Source: Nodosilinea sp. E11 (GTDB lineage: Bacteria > Cyanobacteriota > Cyanobacteriia > Phormidesmidales > Phormidesmidaceae). From it: 64,000 bases of DNA. The notes under the pieces were generated by a model. The model was not told where the DNA came from. It made no database searches and worked only from the letters and a program-made list of their open reading frames with translations. Location of the stretch: positions 4,148,001-4,212,000 of the forward strand of contig NZ_CP136520.1 of assembly GCF_032813545.1 (NCBI RefSeq), read 5' to 3'. Shown one piece after another: positions 51,971-62,899 of the stretch (positions within the stretch are counted from its first letter, which is position 1; the number at the start of each line of letters is the position of its first letter). The translations under genes and the position numbers were made by a program.

Positions 51971-52504
51971 TTAATCCAAGGAGCGACGGCGATCCTGCGG
52001 CCACAGGTAAACCAGCCCCGACGCCAGGGTGAGGGCCACCGCTAGCCAGAATATTAGTTGTGCAGCCAGATCCCAGCCGGGGGGAAGGGGGGCAATTAAC
52101 AGGGCGATCGCCGCGATCTGCACTACCGTCTTAGCCTTACCCCACAGGTTAGCCCCCGGCACTTTGCCCCCCTGCATGGCTGGGTTGACCCGCCAGCCTG
52201 AGATGGTAATCTCTCGCGCCACAATCAAAAACACTCCCCAGGCAGGCACCTGACCCAGCTCCACCAGCATCAGCAGCGGGGCCAGCACCAGCAGCTTATC
52301 TACCAGTGGGTCGAGAAACTTGCCCAAATCGGTCACCTGATTGAGTCGGCGGGCCAGATAGCCATCGAGCCAGTCGGTACCTGCCGCCAGCAGAAATATC
52401 CCCATTGCCCACCACCGCTGGGCTGTTGTCGGAGCCTGGAGCAGCACTAGCAGCAGCGGAACGCCCAGCAGGCGAGAAACGGTAATCCAGGTCGGGAGGT
52501 TCAT
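51971..52504 (-). CDS. pgsA: CDP-diacylglycerol-glycerol-3-phosphate 3-phosphatidyltransferase
   Basis: 177 aa integral membrane enzyme making phosphatidylglycerol phosphate, the committed step to phosphatidylglycerol, which is essential for photosystems. The CDP-alcohol phosphotransferase motif is complete: DWLDGYLARRLNQVTDLGKF followed by LDPLVDK. Last gene of the lysA-cdaA-uppS-pgsA group, 22 bp after uppS. Confidence 0.95.
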   Translation of the reverse strand: MNLPTWITVSRLLGVPLLLVLLQAPTTAQRWWAMGIFLLAAGTDWLDGYLARRLNQVTDLGKFLDPLVDKLLVLAPLLMLVELGQVPAWGVFLIVAREITISGWRVNPAMQGGKVPGANLWGKAKTVVQIAAIALLIAPLPPGWDLAAQLIFWLAVALTLASGLVYLWPQDRRRSLD

Positions 52505-52526
52505 GGGCTCTCGGTAGCGTGAGGGA

Positions 52527-53282
52527 TTAGCTTTTTACCTTGCCAAACCGGCGATCGCGCTGCTGGTAGGCATAGATCGCCCGGTGAAACTCCGAGGTAT
52601 CAAAGTCGGGCCAGAGCGTATCGGTGACATAGATCTCCGCGTAGGCCAGCTGCCACAGCAAAAAATTGCTGATTCGCATTTCGCCGCTCGTGCGAATCAG
52701 CAGGTCAGGATCGCTGATCTCAGAGGTGTAGAGATGGCGGCTAAACAGCGCCTCATCAATCTCGCTGGGATTGAGTTCGCCCTTCTGCACTTGAGTTGCG
52801 ATCGCTCGGCAAGCCTGCACAATCTCCTGTCGGCCCCCATAGTTAGTGGCCACCGTAAACTCAATGCCGTGGTTGCCTTGGGTTTGGGTAACCGCTTGGT
52901 GAATCTCGCTTTGTAGCGATGAGGGGAGCGCCGCCAGATTGCCCACAAAGCGAATCCGCACATTCTCTTCCATCATTTCCAGCAGTTCCTGACGCAGGAC
53001 CCGCTCAAACAGCGCCATCAAAAAATCGACCTCTTCAACCGGGCGACCCCAATTTTCGGTGGAGAACGCGTAGGCCGTCAGCGCCCCGATGCCCCAGTCA
53101 CGACAGCAGCGCAGCAAAATTTTGAGGGTGTCTACCCCCCGGCGGTGGCCCATAATGCGCGGTAGCCCCCGACGTTTGGCCCAGCGCCCGTTGCCATCCA
53201 TAATTACCGCTACGTGCTGGGGTAGGCGATCGGGCTTGAGGTCGGCGGGCAGAGCATAGCGAACAACAGGCTTGGTGGTCAT
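52527..53282 (-). CDS. uppS: Isoprenyl transferase (undecaprenyl diphosphate synthase type)
   Basis: 251 aa cis-prenyltransferase making the lipid carrier for peptidoglycan and polysaccharides. The signatures [20 protein letters not shown], with the catalytic Asp, and [20 protein letters not shown] are diagnostic. Its ATG overlaps the cdaA stop by 4 bp, suggesting translational coupling. Confidence 0.96.
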   Translation of the reverse strand: MTTKPVVRYALPADLKPDRLPQHVAVIMDGNGRWAKRRGLPRIMGHRRGVDTLKILLRCCRDWGIGALTAYAFSTENWGRPVEEVDFLMALFERVLRQELLEMMEENVRIRFVGNLAALPSSLQSEIHQAVTQTQGNHGIEFTVATNYGGRQEIVQACRAIATQVQKGELNPSEIDEALFSRHLYTSEISDPDLLIRTSGEMRISNFLLWQLAYAEIYVTDTLWPDFDTSEFHRAIYAYQQRDRRFGKVKS

Positions 53283-54199
53283 TTTTTCTCTCGGGGAGAC
53301 GATGAAGATAGACGAAACAAGCGCAGCACGTAGGTCACTCCAAGGCTGCCCAGCCGCCGACCCAGGCTTCTGAGTTGGGGAGCTACTGCCTCGCGATCGA
53401 CCGACTTCGAAAACTTAGACCGCAGAATACTGCGCAGGCGGCTGCTGGTCAGAGGCCGATCTAGAATACCGCCTTCCGCTAGTGAAATAGAGCCTGTTTC
53501 TTCAGATACCACAACACAAAGACAATGCTCTACCCGTTCGGTAATCCCCATCGCTGCTCGGTGGCGGGTGCCTAGCTGTCGCGAGGCCACCCGCTCAGAA
53601 ATAGGCAAGATCACCCCCGCTGCCGCAATTCGCGCGCCGCGCACCAGCATAGCCCCGTCGTGGAGCAGGGTGCTGGTCTGAAAAATCGTTTGAATGAGTT
53701 CCTTTGAGACCTCAGCATTGATCCGTACCCCCGGCACCGTAAAGTCGCGCTCATCGATCGGCTTGTCGATCTCAAGAATCAACAGCGCCCCGGTGCGGTT
53801 TTGCGACAGTTCTTTCACCGCATCGACAATTTCGTCAATCACGTTGTCAGGCTGGGGCATGGTCTCGTGGGAGGGGCTAAGTAACTCCCACACCCGCCCC
53901 TGACCCAATAGCTCGAGCAGCCGCCGAAACTCACCCTGGAGCATAAAGGCCATAGCTACAGCCGAGCCGATCACGAGCTTGTCGAGCACAAAACCCAGCA
54001 GGGCTAACCCTAGAAACTTGCTCAGCGCCGCTGCCAGCATCAAAAAAATCAGCCCCCGCACCATCCACAGCGTGCGTTTCTCGCCGATGATCACCAGCAC
54101 CACGTAGCTGAGCAGCAAGACCAGCGCAATATCTAGCGCCTGTAGCACGAACCTAACCTGGTCTAGGTTTGTTAGCCATTGCTCCCAGAGGTAGATCAT
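53279..54199 (-). CDS. cdaA: Diadenylate cyclase CdaA (DacA)
   Basis: 306 aa. Synthesises cyclic di-AMP from two ATP. Three N-terminal membrane helices (about residues 15-75) are followed by the DAC (DisA_N) domain with both motifs, [14 protein letters not shown] (DGA) and [12 protein letters not shown] (RHR). The C-terminal ~60 residues are basic and variable. It is encoded with uppS and pgsA, linking the nucleotide signal to envelope synthesis genes by position. Confidence 0.95.
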   Translation of the reverse strand: MIYLWEQWLTNLDQVRFVLQALDIALVLLLSYVVLVIIGEKRTLWMVRGLIFLMLAAALSKFLGLALLGFVLDKLVIGSAVAMAFMLQGEFRRLLELLGQGRVWELLSPSHETMPQPDNVIDEIVDAVKELSQNRTGALLILEIDKPIDERDFTVPGVRINAEVSKELIQTIFQTSTLLHDGAMLVRGARIAAAGVILPISERVASRQLGTRHRAAMGITERVEHCLCVVVSEETGSISLAEGGILDRPLTSSRLRSILRSKFSKSVDREAVAPQLRSLGRRLGSLGVTYVLRLFRLSSSSPREKK

Positions 54200-54296
54200 G
54201 CAGCGTTAGAGGATGGTGCCTGAGCGGCTGTGCGATAGGGCGGCCCGATCAGCCTCCCTGGCAAAACCCTGCCCAAGGCTAGCACCGGTTGCTGGC

Positions 54297-55709
54297 TTAG
54301 GTAGACTTCGCCTGGGGCCGTAGAGTTTCGGGTAGACAATCTTGCCGAAGCAGATCGGCCACAGTTTCCCGGCGAATAATCAGGGTAGCGTCGCCCTCGG
54401 CCACCAGCACTGCCGCTGGCCGAGGCACCCGGTTATAGTTCGAAGCCATGCTGTAATTGTAGGCACCTGTGCCCGCAATAGTAATCACATCCCCGCTTTT
54501 CAACTCGGGTAGAGCCGCGTCCTTAATTAGAATATCCCCTGACTCGCAATGCTTACCGGCTAGGGTGATGGTTTCACTGAGGGGCGCGGTCATGCGGTTG
54601 GCGACTAGCGCCCGGTAGACCGACTGGTAGGTAATCGGGCGTGGGTTGTCAGACATGCCCCCGTCTACCGAGGCGTAGGTGCGCAGTCCAGGAATTTCTT
54701 TCTGGCTACCGACCCGGTAGGCGGTGACGCAGGCGGAACCAATGAGCGATCGCCCCGGTTCACACAGCAGCCTGGGCAACGGTATGTTTCTGGCCTCACA
54801 GGCCGCTATAACGCTCTCGCACACGGTTTTTACCCAAGTGTCTATGCTCGGCGGGTCATCGCCCTCGGTGTAGCGAATGCCCAGGCCGCCGCCCACATCG
54901 AGCTCGGTGAGGGTGAGTCCATAGCGCTGGGCGGTGACCACCCACTGGGCCATAACGTCACCTAGATCGGTGTGGGGGGTCAGCTCAAAAATTTGGGAGC
55001 CAATGTGGGCATGAACTCCTAAGGCCTGGATCTGGGGCTGGCCGGCGAGGAACTCAAACACGGCTTCAATCTGGTCGGGGTCGAAGCCAAACTTGCTGTC
55101 AAGGTGGCCCGTGCGAATGTATTCGTGGGTATGGCACTCAATGCCGGGGGTGACCCGCAGCAAAATGGGCACGGTTTTGCCCTGCTGAGTGGCAATTTCG
55201 CCCAGAGACTTGAGCTCTAGCCAGTTGTCCACCACGATACGGCAGCCGACCTCTACGGCCAGCGTCAGCTCCTCAAAAGACTTGTTGTTGCCGTGAAAAT
55301 AAATCTTGTCCGCAGACGCGCCAGCTTCAGTGGCAGTCAGTAGTTCTCCTGCCGACACGACGTCGATGCCCAAGCCTTCGTCGGTAACCACGGCACACAC
55401 CGCCATGCAGCTCCAGGCCTTAGAGGCGTAAAGCACCAGCGCCTCGCCGGGGTAGTAGCGCTCAAACCCCTGGCGGTACTGGCGACAAGCGGTGCGCAGG
55501 GTATGGTCATCGAGAATATAGAGCGGCGACCCAAACTGCTCGACGAGATCGACCACATCGCAGCCACCCACACTGAGATGGTCGGTGGGGGTAGTCGTAG
55601 CGGTGATCGGCAGCAACAGCTGGTTGGGCGATAGGGAGCTATCGCCAGTGGGGGGCAGGTACTGACGGCTATCGGCCATCGATGCCGGTACAGAAGAAGT
55701 CGAAACCAT
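54297..55709 (-). CDS. lysA: Diaminopimelate decarboxylase
   Basis: 470 aa PLP enzyme, last step of lysine synthesis. The PLP lysine is in LVLYASKAWSCMAV, the glycine-rich phosphate site in LDVGGGLGIRYTEG, and the substrate-site regions in LLCEPGRSLIGS and GKHCESGDILIKDA. The N-terminal ~40 residues are a variable extension, so a later start (for example the ATG 10 codons downstream) is possible. It is 97 bp upstream of cdaA on the same strand. Confidence 0.96.
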   Translation of the reverse strand: MVSTSSVPASMADSRQYLPPTGDSSLSPNQLLLPITATTTPTDHLSVGGCDVVDLVEQFGSPLYILDDHTLRTACRQYRQGFERYYPGEALVLYASKAWSCMAVCAVVTDEGLGIDVVSAGELLTATEAGASADKIYFHGNNKSFEELTLAVEVGCRIVVDNWLELKSLGEIATQQGKTVPILLRVTPGIECHTHEYIRTGHLDSKFGFDPDQIEAVFEFLAGQPQIQALGVHAHIGSQIFELTPHTDLGDVMAQWVVTAQRYGLTLTELDVGGGLGIRYTEGDDPPSIDTWVKTVCESVIAACEARNIPLPRLLCEPGRSLIGSACVTAYRVGSQKEIPGLRTYASVDGGMSDNPRPITYQSVYRALVANRMTAPLSETITLAGKHCESGDILIKDAALPELKSGDVITIAGTGAYNYSMASNYNRVPRPAAVLVAEGDATLIIRRETVADLLRQDCLPETLRPQAKST

Positions 55710-55937
55710 AGACGTTGCGCTCGCAGAAAATGGGGTGATCAGGGGTGATGTTGGAACAGCTGCGATCTAAACAGCTAAGGAGCAGGTCGGGAAACCGGCT
55801 AGGGGTAAAGCATGGCCCAGCTCAGCCATGGTCCCCAAGCACCAGTGTACAATTAAGGGCTGTGCCGATTTTCAGGCCCAAGCGTTTAAAACAATCGGAA
55901 TTTAACCAATTGCAATTGCAATTTACTATCGAAACTT

Positions 55938-56615
55938 GTGGGCTATCTTTCCTGTCAACCACCCAGCCATAACGATATTGCTGCTTTGGTGGCGCTCGAC
56001 CAGCGCACCCTAGGGGGCTTGTGGTCGGCGGAGGGCTATGGCCGCGAACTAGATAGCCCCAATAGCTGCCTGCTGATGCTGGTGCATAGTCCTCAGGGTA
56101 GTCAAACGGGTGCTGCCAATCTATCGACAGCTTCGATGGCCAGCCCCCAACTATCTATGACCCCGACACCTTTGGATTCAGTGGATCCAGATGCTTTATT
56201 CGACTCTTCCAGCCCCGAAATGCCTACGCTGATGGGGTTGGGCTGCTACTGGGCGATTTTAGATGAAGCCCATATCACGGTGTTGGCGATTGATCCCCGC
56301 TACCAGCGGCGGGGGTTGGGGCAGTGGTTGCTGGTGAATTTGCTCGAAGATGCCTGCGATCGCGCCCTAACCCGCGCTACGTTGGAGGTACGCCCTTCCA
56401 ATAGCCGGGCGTTGGCCCTCTACGAAAGCTTTGGTTTTGATACCCTAGGCCGCCGACGTCGCTACTACAGCAATGGCGAAGATGCCCTGATTCTCTGGCA
56501 AAATTCCCTGAAAACTGCCGAATACCGCGATCAACTCCATCAGCGACGCACCCTGGCTAGCAGCCGTTTACACCGCCAGGGATGGCAGATTAGTAATGAA
56601 AAAAAGATCGGTTAA
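55938..56615 (+). CDS. rimI: Ribosomal protein S18 alanine N-acetyltransferase, with insertion
   Basis: 225 aa from a GTG start; no upstream in-frame start exists. GNAT-fold acetyltransferase: the acetyl-CoA-binding motif is ITVLAIDPRYQRRGLGQWLL, followed by ATLEVRPSNSRALALYESFG and RRRYYSNGEDALIL, typical of RimI. Between the first strands (about residues 52-98) lies a Ser/Thr/Pro-rich insertion of about 45 residues not present in standard RimI. The last ~35 residues are also extra. Confidence 0.85.
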   Translation: MGYLSCQPPSHNDIAALVALDQRTLGGLWSAEGYGRELDSPNSCLLMLVHSPQGSQTGAANLSTASMASPQLSMTPTPLDSVDPDALFDSSSPEMPTLMGLGCYWAILDEAHITVLAIDPRYQRRGLGQWLLVNLLEDACDRALTRATLEVRPSNSRALALYESFGFDTLGRRRRYYSNGEDALILWQNSLKTAEYRDQLHQRRTLASSRLHRQGWQISNEKKIG

Positions 56616-56824
56616 CCGCACCTAAACCCCAACCTTTAAAGTTGAGAATATTTACATTTTTTATACAATTCAGTCGTTGACAAGTGGCGATCCCGGCTAG
56701 TTTCTATAGCTTAGGGAGGACTCAACCCAAGGTCGGTAAACCGGCTGTTTGGTAAGGCACAACCGATAAAAATCGCTGTGCTAGAATTTCCCTATCCGGC
56801 ACGCACCAGGTAATTAATACCATC

Positions 56825-59290
56825 ATGTTTGAACGCTTCACAGAAAAAGCAATCAAGGTCATCATGCTGGCGCAGGAGGAAGCTCGTCGGTTAGGCCACA
56901 ACTTTGTGGGCACCGAGCAAATTCTCCTGGGGTTAATTGGGGAAGGCACGGGCGTAGCCGCCAAGGTCTTGAAGTCGATGGGCGTCAATCTTAAGGATGC
57001 GCGCATCGAAGTTGAAAAGATTATTGGTCGTGGCTCCGGCTTCGTAGCCGTTGAAATTCCTTTTACCCCCCGAGCCAAGCGTGTGCTTGAACTCTCCCTG
57101 GAAGAGGCTCGTCAGCTCGGCCACAACTATATTGGCACCGAGCACCTGCTCCTAGGGTTGATCCGCGAAGGCGAGGGGGTCGCGGCCCGCGTTCTCGAAA
57201 ACCTGGGCGTTGACCTGTCTAAGGTGCGCACCCAGGTGATTCGCATGCTGGGTGAGACGGCAGAGGTGTCTGCCGGAAGCAGTGGTGGTCGCACCAAGAC
57301 CCCCACCCTAGACGAATTTGGCTCTAACCTGACTCAAATGGCCGCCGACGGCAAGCTGGATCCAGTGGTGGGTCGTCAGAAAGAAATTGAGCGGGTGATT
57401 CAAATCCTCGGTCGCCGCACCAAAAACAACCCGGTGCTCATTGGCGAACCTGGTGTGGGTAAAACCGCGATCGCCGAGGGGCTGGCCCAGCGCATTGGCA
57501 ATGGTGATGTGCCCGACATCCTCGAAGATCGCCGCGTGGTCACCCTCGACATTGGCCTGCTGGTGGCGGGTACCAAGTACCGGGGTGAGTTTGAAGAGCG
57601 CTTGAAGAAAATCATGGATGAGATCCGCACGGCGGGCAATGTCATCCTGGTGATCGACGAAGTCCACACCCTGATTGGGGCGGGGGCTGCCGAAGGGGCA
57701 ATCGACGCCGCCAACATTCTCAAGCCCGCCCTGGCTAGAGGCGAGCTTCAGTGCATTGGGGCCACCACCCTCGATGAGTACCGCAAGCACATCGAGCGCG
57801 ACGCCGCCCTAGAGCGCCGTTTCCAGCCGGTGATGGTGGGCGAACCCAGTGTCGATGAGACCATCGAGATTCTTCATGGTCTGCGCGATCGCTACGAACA
57901 GCACCACAAGCTCAAGATTGCCGACGAAGCGCTAGAAGCCGCGGCCAAGCTCTCCGATCGCTACATTGCCGACCGCTTTCTGCCCGACAAGGCCATCGAC
58001 CTAATCGATGAAGCCGGTTCCCGCGTGCGCCTGATCAACTCCCAGCTGCCCCCGGCAGCGAAGGAGCTCGATCGCGAACTGCGCCAGGTGCTCAAAGACA
58101 AAGACAACGCCGTGCGCTCCCAAGACTTTGACAAAGCTGGGGAACTGCGCGATCGCGAGATGGAGATCAAGGCCGAAATTCGGGCGATCGCTCAGAACAA
58201 GGTTACCGAAGACGCCGGGGGCGAAGACATGCCCGTGGTCGGTGAAGAAGACATCGCCCACATCGTCGCCTCCTGGACTGGGGTACCGGTGAGCAAGCTC
58301 ACCGAGTCTGAGTCTGAGAAGCTGTTGCACATGGAAGACACCCTGCACCAGCGGTTAATTGGCCAAGACGAAGCGGTTAAGGCCATCTCCCGCGCCATCC
58401 GTCGTGCCCGAGTCGGCCTCAAAAACCCCAACCGGCCCATCGCCAGCTTTGTCTTCTCTGGCCCCACTGGGGTTGGTAAGACCGAGCTAGCCAAGTCTCT
58501 GGCGGCCTACTTCTTCGGCTCCGAAGACTCGATGATTCGCCTAGACATGTCTGAGTTTATGGAGCGCCACACGGTTTCCAAGCTGATTGGCTCGCCCCCG
58601 GGCTACGTGGGTTACAACGAAGGTGGTCAGCTGACCGAAGCCGTGCGTCGTCGGCCCTATACTGTGGTGCTGTTCGACGAGATTGAGAAGGCTCACCCCG
58701 ACGTCTTCAACATGCTGCTGCAAATCCTTGAAGACGGTCGCCTGACCGATGCCAAGGGCCGCACAGTCGACTTCAAAAACACCCTGCTGATCATGACCTC
58801 GAACATCGGCTCCAAGGTGATCGAGAAGGGTGGCGGCGGTCTCGGCTTCGAGTTTGAGCAAGACCAGGCCGAATCGCAGTACAACCGCATCCGCTCCTTG
58901 GTGAACGAAGAACTCAAGCAGTACTTCCGCCCTGAGTTCCTCAACCGCCTCGACGAAATCATCGTCTTCCGTCAGCTCACCAAGGACGAGGTCAAAGAGA
59001 TCTCCGACATCCTGCTCAAGGAGGTGTTTGCTCGTTTGACCGAGAAGAATATTCATCTTCAGGTCACCGAGCGCTTCAAGGAGCGATTAGTAGAAGAGGG
59101 CTACAACCCCAGCTACGGGGCACGGCCCTTACGTCGGGCGATTATGCGCCTGCTCGAAGATACCCTGGCCGAGGAGATTCTCTCTGGCCGTCTAGGGGAT
59201 GGCGACACAGCCACCGTCGATGTCGACGATACTGGCAAGGTCACCATTCAAGCCGAGCAGCGCCGCGAACTGATCTCCGCCGAAAGCTAA
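56825..59290 (+). CDS. clpC: ATP-dependent Clp protease ATP-binding subunit ClpC
   Basis: 821 aa AAA+ unfoldase that feeds proteins to ClpP; essential in cyanobacteria. Two N-terminal Clp repeats ([38 protein letters not shown]) are followed by AAA-1 with [13 protein letters not shown], a UVR motif in the middle ([20 protein letters not shown]), and AAA-2 with [13 protein letters not shown]. The GYVGY pore loop is in [14 protein letters not shown]. Length is normal. Followed by a strong terminator. Confidence 0.98.
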   Translation: MFERFTEKAIKVIMLAQEEARRLGHNFVGTEQILLGLIGEGTGVAAKVLKSMGVNLKDARIEVEKIIGRGSGFVAVEIPFTPRAKRVLELSLEEARQLGHNYIGTEHLLLGLIREGEGVAARVLENLGVDLSKVRTQVIRMLGETAEVSAGSSGGRTKTPTLDEFGSNLTQMAADGKLDPVVGRQKEIERVIQILGRRTKNNPVLIGEPGVGKTAIAEGLAQRIGNGDVPDILEDRRVVTLDIGLLVAGTKYRGEFEERLKKIMDEIRTAGNVILVIDEVHTLIGAGAAEGAIDAANILKPALARGELQCIGATTLDEYRKHIERDAALERRFQPVMVGEPSVDETIEILHGLRDRYEQHHKLKIADEALEAAAKLSDRYIADRFLPDKAIDLIDEAGSRVRLINSQLPPAAKELDRELRQVLKDKDNAVRSQDFDKAGELRDREMEIKAEIRAIAQNKVTEDAGGEDMPVVGEEDIAHIVASWTGVPVSKLTESESEKLLHMEDTLHQRLIGQDEAVKAISRAIRRARVGLKNPNRPIASFVFSGPTGVGKTELAKSLAAYFFGSEDSMIRLDMSEFMERHTVSKLIGSPPGYVGYNEGGQLTEAVRRRPYTVVLFDEIEKAHPDVFNMLLQILEDGRLTDAKGRTVDFKNTLLIMTSNIGSKVIEKGGGGLGFEFEQDQAESQYNRIRSLVNEELKQYFRPEFLNRLDEIIVFRQLTKDEVKEISDILLKEVFARLTEKNIHLQVTERFKERLVEEGYNPSYGARPLRRAIMRLLEDTLAEEILSGRLGDGDTATVDVDDTGKVTIQAEQRRELISAES

Positions 59291-59320
59291 GCCTTAGTTG
59301 TCGATTATCTGTTGTTGACG

Positions 59321-59350
59321 ATGCCGCCCCCGTAACGGGGGCGGCATTTT
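59321..59350 (+). terminator. Terminator of clpC
   Basis: ATGCCGCCCCCG and CGGGGGCGGCAT form a perfect 12-bp stem with a short TAA loop, followed by TTTT, about 30 bp after the clpC stop. Confidence 0.9.
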
Positions 59351-59484
59351 ATTGCGCTCCCCGCCGCTATACTCTTAGCTTCCCAGGAACAATCCATCAG
59401 AGCTAGGATTATGTTTAATCTTCGCTATTAGGCGGCGATCCCCAAGAGCGGCTATGCTGTCAACACGAATGGAGAGGCTTCACC

Positions 59485-59658
59485 ATGGGCGACACCACCA
59501 ACTGCGAAAAACTAGCCGGGGTGTTTAACCGGGCTAGCCAGCAAGGTAAAAGCTCCTTTTGTAAAATGCTGTGGGGCAATCAGCCGGAAACCGTGCAGGC
59601 CGAACTTAAGCCGTTGCTCAGCGCTGAAACCATTGACGCCTTGCGTGAAGAAGATTAA
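59485..59658 (+). CDS. Small acidic protein, unknown function
   Basis: 57 aa starting MGDTTNCEKLAGVFNRASQQ and ending ALREED, with a strong GGAGAGG ribosome site 7 bases before the ATG. Two Cys residues (6 and 26), no membrane helix, probably a small helical fold. The good ribosome site and balanced composition support a real gene. Not recognised; it may be cyanobacterium-specific. Confidence 0.6.
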   Translation: MGDTTNCEKLAGVFNRASQQGKSSFCKMLWGNQPETVQAELKPLLSAETIDALREED

Positions 59659-59702
59659 ACGGTGTTTTTGAAACAGGTATGAATTAAAACGGCAACGTTC
59701 TT

Positions 59703-59727
59703 CGTAGGGGCAAACGGCTGTTTGACC
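59703..59727. repeat. GGGGCAAACG-type palindromic repeat, core only
   Basis: CGTAGGGGCAAACGGCTGTTTGACC matches the central dyad of the family-2 MITE-like copies at 34957 and 43338 with one mismatch, but the outer inverted repeats are missing. It lies between the small-protein gene and rlmD. Confidence 0.6.
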
Positions 59728-59919
59728 TTACCCAAATTCATGGGTCAAGTCAGCAACACCGATTAAACGCTCTGAGTTGCAGCGTTTGGGTCTAAAGGGC
59801 AGCCTCAATCTGAAACCTAAAACTCAACCTCTTCAGGGTTTCGTTAGGTCAAGCCTTCCCCCCATTCGTCGCGTCCCTTGCTACAGTCGATAGGCGGATT
59901 GAGAAAGCACAGCAGGAGC

Positions 59920-61293
59920 ATGACCGTGGACCAGTGGCAGCAGGGGGAAACAATTGATCTGGAGATTACTGACCTGAGTAGCAGCGGTGACGGTCTTGGC
60001 CGCTGGCAGGAGCGGGTGGTGTTTGTCCCCGATACCGTGCCGGGCGACACCGTTCGTGCGCGGTTGGTACAGGCTAAGCCCACCTTTGGTCGAGCTAAGG
60101 TGAGGCAATTGTTGTCTCCATCTGCCGATCGCGTGCGGGCAGCCTGCATTGTGGCCGATAAGTGCGGCGGCTGCCAGTGGCAGTCGGTGAGCTACCCGGC
60201 GCAACTGGCGGCCAAACAGCAACAGGTGGTCGATGCCTTTACGCGTATCGGTGGCTTTGAACAGCCCAACGTGCTGCCGATCTTAGGCTCTGATGCCCCG
60301 CTGAGCTACCGCAACAAAGCCACCTACCCCCTGGGGCGATCGCCCGAAGGCCAGGTTAAGGCCGGTTACTTTCGCCAGGGCAGCCACAAGCTGGTAAATC
60401 TCAACCAGTGCCCCGTACAGGATGATCGGCTCGACCCGTTGCTGGCCGAGGTCAAACGCGATATTCAAGACCGGGGCTGGTCGATCTACAACGAGACTAA
60501 GCACCAGGGACGACTGCGTCACCTGTCACTGCGGGTGGGGCGTCGCACCGGTCAACAATTGCTGACGCTGGTATCGACTGCCCCTAACCTCAAAGATATT
60601 GAGCTCCAGGCCCAGGAGTGGCGAGAGCGCTACCCGGACCTGGTCGGTGTGTGCGTCAACCTCAACCCCGACAAGACTAACGCCATTTTTGGGGCCGAAA
60701 CCCTGGTGATCGATGGCATACCCTACATCGAGGAGATCTTTGCCGGGCTGCGGTTCCGCATTCATGCCACTACATTTTTTCAGGTCAACACCGAGCAGGC
60801 TGAGCAGATTCTCCAGGTCATTTTAGACGAGCTACAGCTCACGGGTAGCGAAACTCTAATTGATGCCTACTGTGGCGTGGGTACCCTCACGCTGCCCTTA
60901 GCCCAGGTGGCGAAGCGCTGTTTGGGCCTAGAGGTCCAGGCTGAGGCCGTGGCCCAGGGCCTAGCCAATGCGGGGCTGAATGGCATTGACAATGTCGAGT
61001 TTCGAGCCGGAGATGTGGGTGCTTTGCTGCCAGTCGCCGCTGCTAGTTTGAGCGATCCACTAGATATTGTGGTGCTTGACCCGCCGCGCAAGGGCTGCGA
61101 TCGCACCGTTCTGGATGCTCTAATTGAACTGCGGCCTCCCCGCATCGTCTACATGAGCTGCGACCCCGCGACTCTAGCCCGAGATCTCAAAATTCTGCGG
61201 GACGAGGGCGGCTACAACCTGGTCAAAGCCCAGCCCGCCGACTTCTTTCCCCAGACCCCCCACGTAGAATGCGTCGCATTTCTGGTAGCGTAA
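59920..61293 (+). CDS. rlmD: 23S rRNA (uracil-5-)-methyltransferase, RlmD type
   Basis: 457 aa from the ATG at 59920. An N-terminal TRAM domain ([20 protein letters not shown]) is followed by the iron-sulfur cysteines ([12 protein letters not shown] and, later, NQCPVQ) and the methyltransferase core with SAM motif [27 protein letters not shown] and the catalytic-cysteine motif [14 protein letters not shown]. It methylates a uracil in 23S rRNA (U1939 in E. coli); the exact position here is not certain. Confidence 0.93.
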   Translation: MTVDQWQQGETIDLEITDLSSSGDGLGRWQERVVFVPDTVPGDTVRARLVQAKPTFGRAKVRQLLSPSADRVRAACIVADKCGGCQWQSVSYPAQLAAKQQQVVDAFTRIGGFEQPNVLPILGSDAPLSYRNKATYPLGRSPEGQVKAGYFRQGSHKLVNLNQCPVQDDRLDPLLAEVKRDIQDRGWSIYNETKHQGRLRHLSLRVGRRTGQQLLTLVSTAPNLKDIELQAQEWRERYPDLVGVCVNLNPDKTNAIFGAETLVIDGIPYIEEIFAGLRFRIHATTFFQVNTEQAEQILQVILDELQLTGSETLIDAYCGVGTLTLPLAQVAKRCLGLEVQAEAVAQGLANAGLNGIDNVEFRAGDVGALLPVAAASLSDPLDIVVLDPPRKGCDRTVLDALIELRPPRIVYMSCDPATLARDLKILRDEGGYNLVKAQPADFFPQTPHVECVAFLVA

Positions 61294-61330
61294 AAGCCAG
61301 ATTGGTTTTACTGCGTTTTTCTCAGCTCCT

Positions 61331-62368
61331 ATGAAGTTCAGCACCATTGCCGACAAAATTCAGATTGCCGTTGCCTCTAGCTTGACGGTCAACCCTGGCT
61401 ACGATCCCGACATTGCTGGGGTTGCTGCTGTCGATCAGGCTGCGGCTGGCGCGCTGAGCTACATCGAAGGAGACAAGTTCGCTGCTTTTGTGGCTACCAC
61501 CCAGGCCACGGCTCTGATTTTGCCCCAAAACCCAGTCTTGCAGGCCCAGGCCACCGAGAGGGGCCTAGCCTGGCTCAGTGCTGCTGATCCGCGTTTGGCC
61601 TTCGCCCGCGCCATTGCCCTGTTCTATACCCCCTACCAGCCCGCCCCTGGGGTTCACCCTACCGCCGTTATCGATCCCAGTGTTATCTGCGGAGCCGAGG
61701 TCGCGATAGGGGCCAACGCGGTTATTCAGGCTGGGGTACACCTGGGCGATGGGGTTTGTATTCACCCCAATGTGGTGGTCTATCCAGAGGCGCGGGTCGG
61801 CGATCGCACTGTGCTCCATGCCAACTGTGTGATCCATGAGCGGGTGCAGATTGGTACCGACTGCACCATTCACAGCGGTGCGGTGATTGGGGCCGAAGGC
61901 TTTGGCTTTGTGCCCACAGCCGCAGGGTGGGAAAAAATGGATCAGTCGGGCTATGTGGTGATTGAGGATGGTGTGCGGGTGGGCAGCAACACGACCATCG
62001 ATCGCCCCGCCGTCGGCACCACCCGCGTGGGTCGTGGCACCAAGCTCGACAACCTGGTGCATATTGCCCACGGCTGCCAGGTCGGTGCTGGGGTGGCGAT
62101 GGCGGCCCAGGTAGGCATGGCGGGCGGGGTCACCATTGGCGATCGCGTGATTTTGGCCGGACAGGTGGGCATTGCCAACCAGGCTACTATCGGCGATGGC
62201 GCGATCGCTACCGCTAAAGCAGGCATCCATGGCGATGTTGCCCCCGGCGAAATCGTCACTGGCGTGCCGGCCCTACCCCACAGAGTCTTTCTTAAGGCCT
62301 CGGCAGTGTATCGTCGCCTGCCGGAGATGTATAAAACGCTCCAGCGGCTGCAAAAGCACCTGCCCTAG
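61331..62368 (+). CDS. lpxD: UDP-3-O-acylglucosamine N-acyltransferase
   Basis: 345 aa trimeric left-handed beta-helix enzyme of lipid A synthesis. An N-terminal uridine-binding domain of about 100 residues is followed by hexapeptide repeats ([40 protein letters not shown]) with the catalytic-histidine region [14 protein letters not shown], and a C-terminal helix. Start and length are normal. It is 37 bp after rlmD and 15 bp before the next gene. Confidence 0.95.
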   Translation: MKFSTIADKIQIAVASSLTVNPGYDPDIAGVAAVDQAAAGALSYIEGDKFAAFVATTQATALILPQNPVLQAQATERGLAWLSAADPRLAFARAIALFYTPYQPAPGVHPTAVIDPSVICGAEVAIGANAVIQAGVHLGDGVCIHPNVVVYPEARVGDRTVLHANCVIHERVQIGTDCTIHSGAVIGAEGFGFVPTAAGWEKMDQSGYVVIEDGVRVGSNTTIDRPAVGTTRVGRGTKLDNLVHIAHGCQVGAGVAMAAQVGMAGGVTIGDRVILAGQVGIANQATIGDGAIATAKAGIHGDVAPGEIVTGVPALPHRVFLKASAVYRRLPEMYKTLQRLQKHLP

Positions 62369-62383
62369 ACCTTACTAACCCCC

Positions 62384-62899
62384 ATGGCTGCTGATTCCTC
62401 CGACGATACCCTCAATATTCAACAGGAGATTCGCCTCGGTCGTTCCTATACGCTGGCCGATGCCATTGGCCAGGAAGCTGGCGACTTTATGAAGGGAGCC
62501 TCCCCGGTGCCTCGCTTGGTGGTGGCTAAGCACGAAGCCCAGCAGGCCCTCAAAGAAGCCTTAGTGGATGGCCCAGGTGCGCTGCATCGAGTGTTAGAAC
62601 AGTGGTTAGCCGACGACGACGCTCGCCTCAGCCGCCACCTCAAGCATCCTGCTGAGGCGGTCAAAGATTTGCTGGCTTCAGTGCTGCGATCGCCCGAAAC
62701 CCTCTACGAACTGGTGCGCCAGACCGATGTTACCTGGGGGCAACTCTACGATAGTCGGCCCCACTTTCAACAGCCCGGTCAACCGCCCCACCCCGATGAT
62801 GAATACACCCACGCATCGGTGCGCGATACCCTTAGGCACTGCCTCGCCTGCCTCAACACGCCCTCTTCTATCGAGTTGTCCGATACGGAAGAGGCCTAA
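62384..62899 (+). CDS. Helical protein, unknown function, downstream of lpxD
   Basis: 171 aa, soluble and helix-rich: IRLGRSYTLADAIGQEAGDF, VVAKHEAQQALKEALVDGPG, LLASVLRSPETLYELVRQTD, then a Pro/His/Asp-rich segment (FQQPGQPPHPDDEYTHAS) and a C-terminal helix. The 15-bp gap to lpxD suggests co-transcription. I do not recognise the family. Confidence 0.7.
   Translation: MAADSSDDTLNIQQEIRLGRSYTLADAIGQEAGDFMKGASPVPRLVVAKHEAQQALKEALVDGPGALHRVLEQWLADDDARLSRHLKHPAEAVKDLLASVLRSPETLYELVRQTDVTWGQLYDSRPHFQQPGQPPHPDDEYTHASVRDTLRHCLACLNTPSSIELSDTEEA

Noticed and set aside
55745-55972. Plus-strand frame before rimI
   Set aside because: No ribosome site, no recognisable content, and it overlaps the rimI start in another frame.
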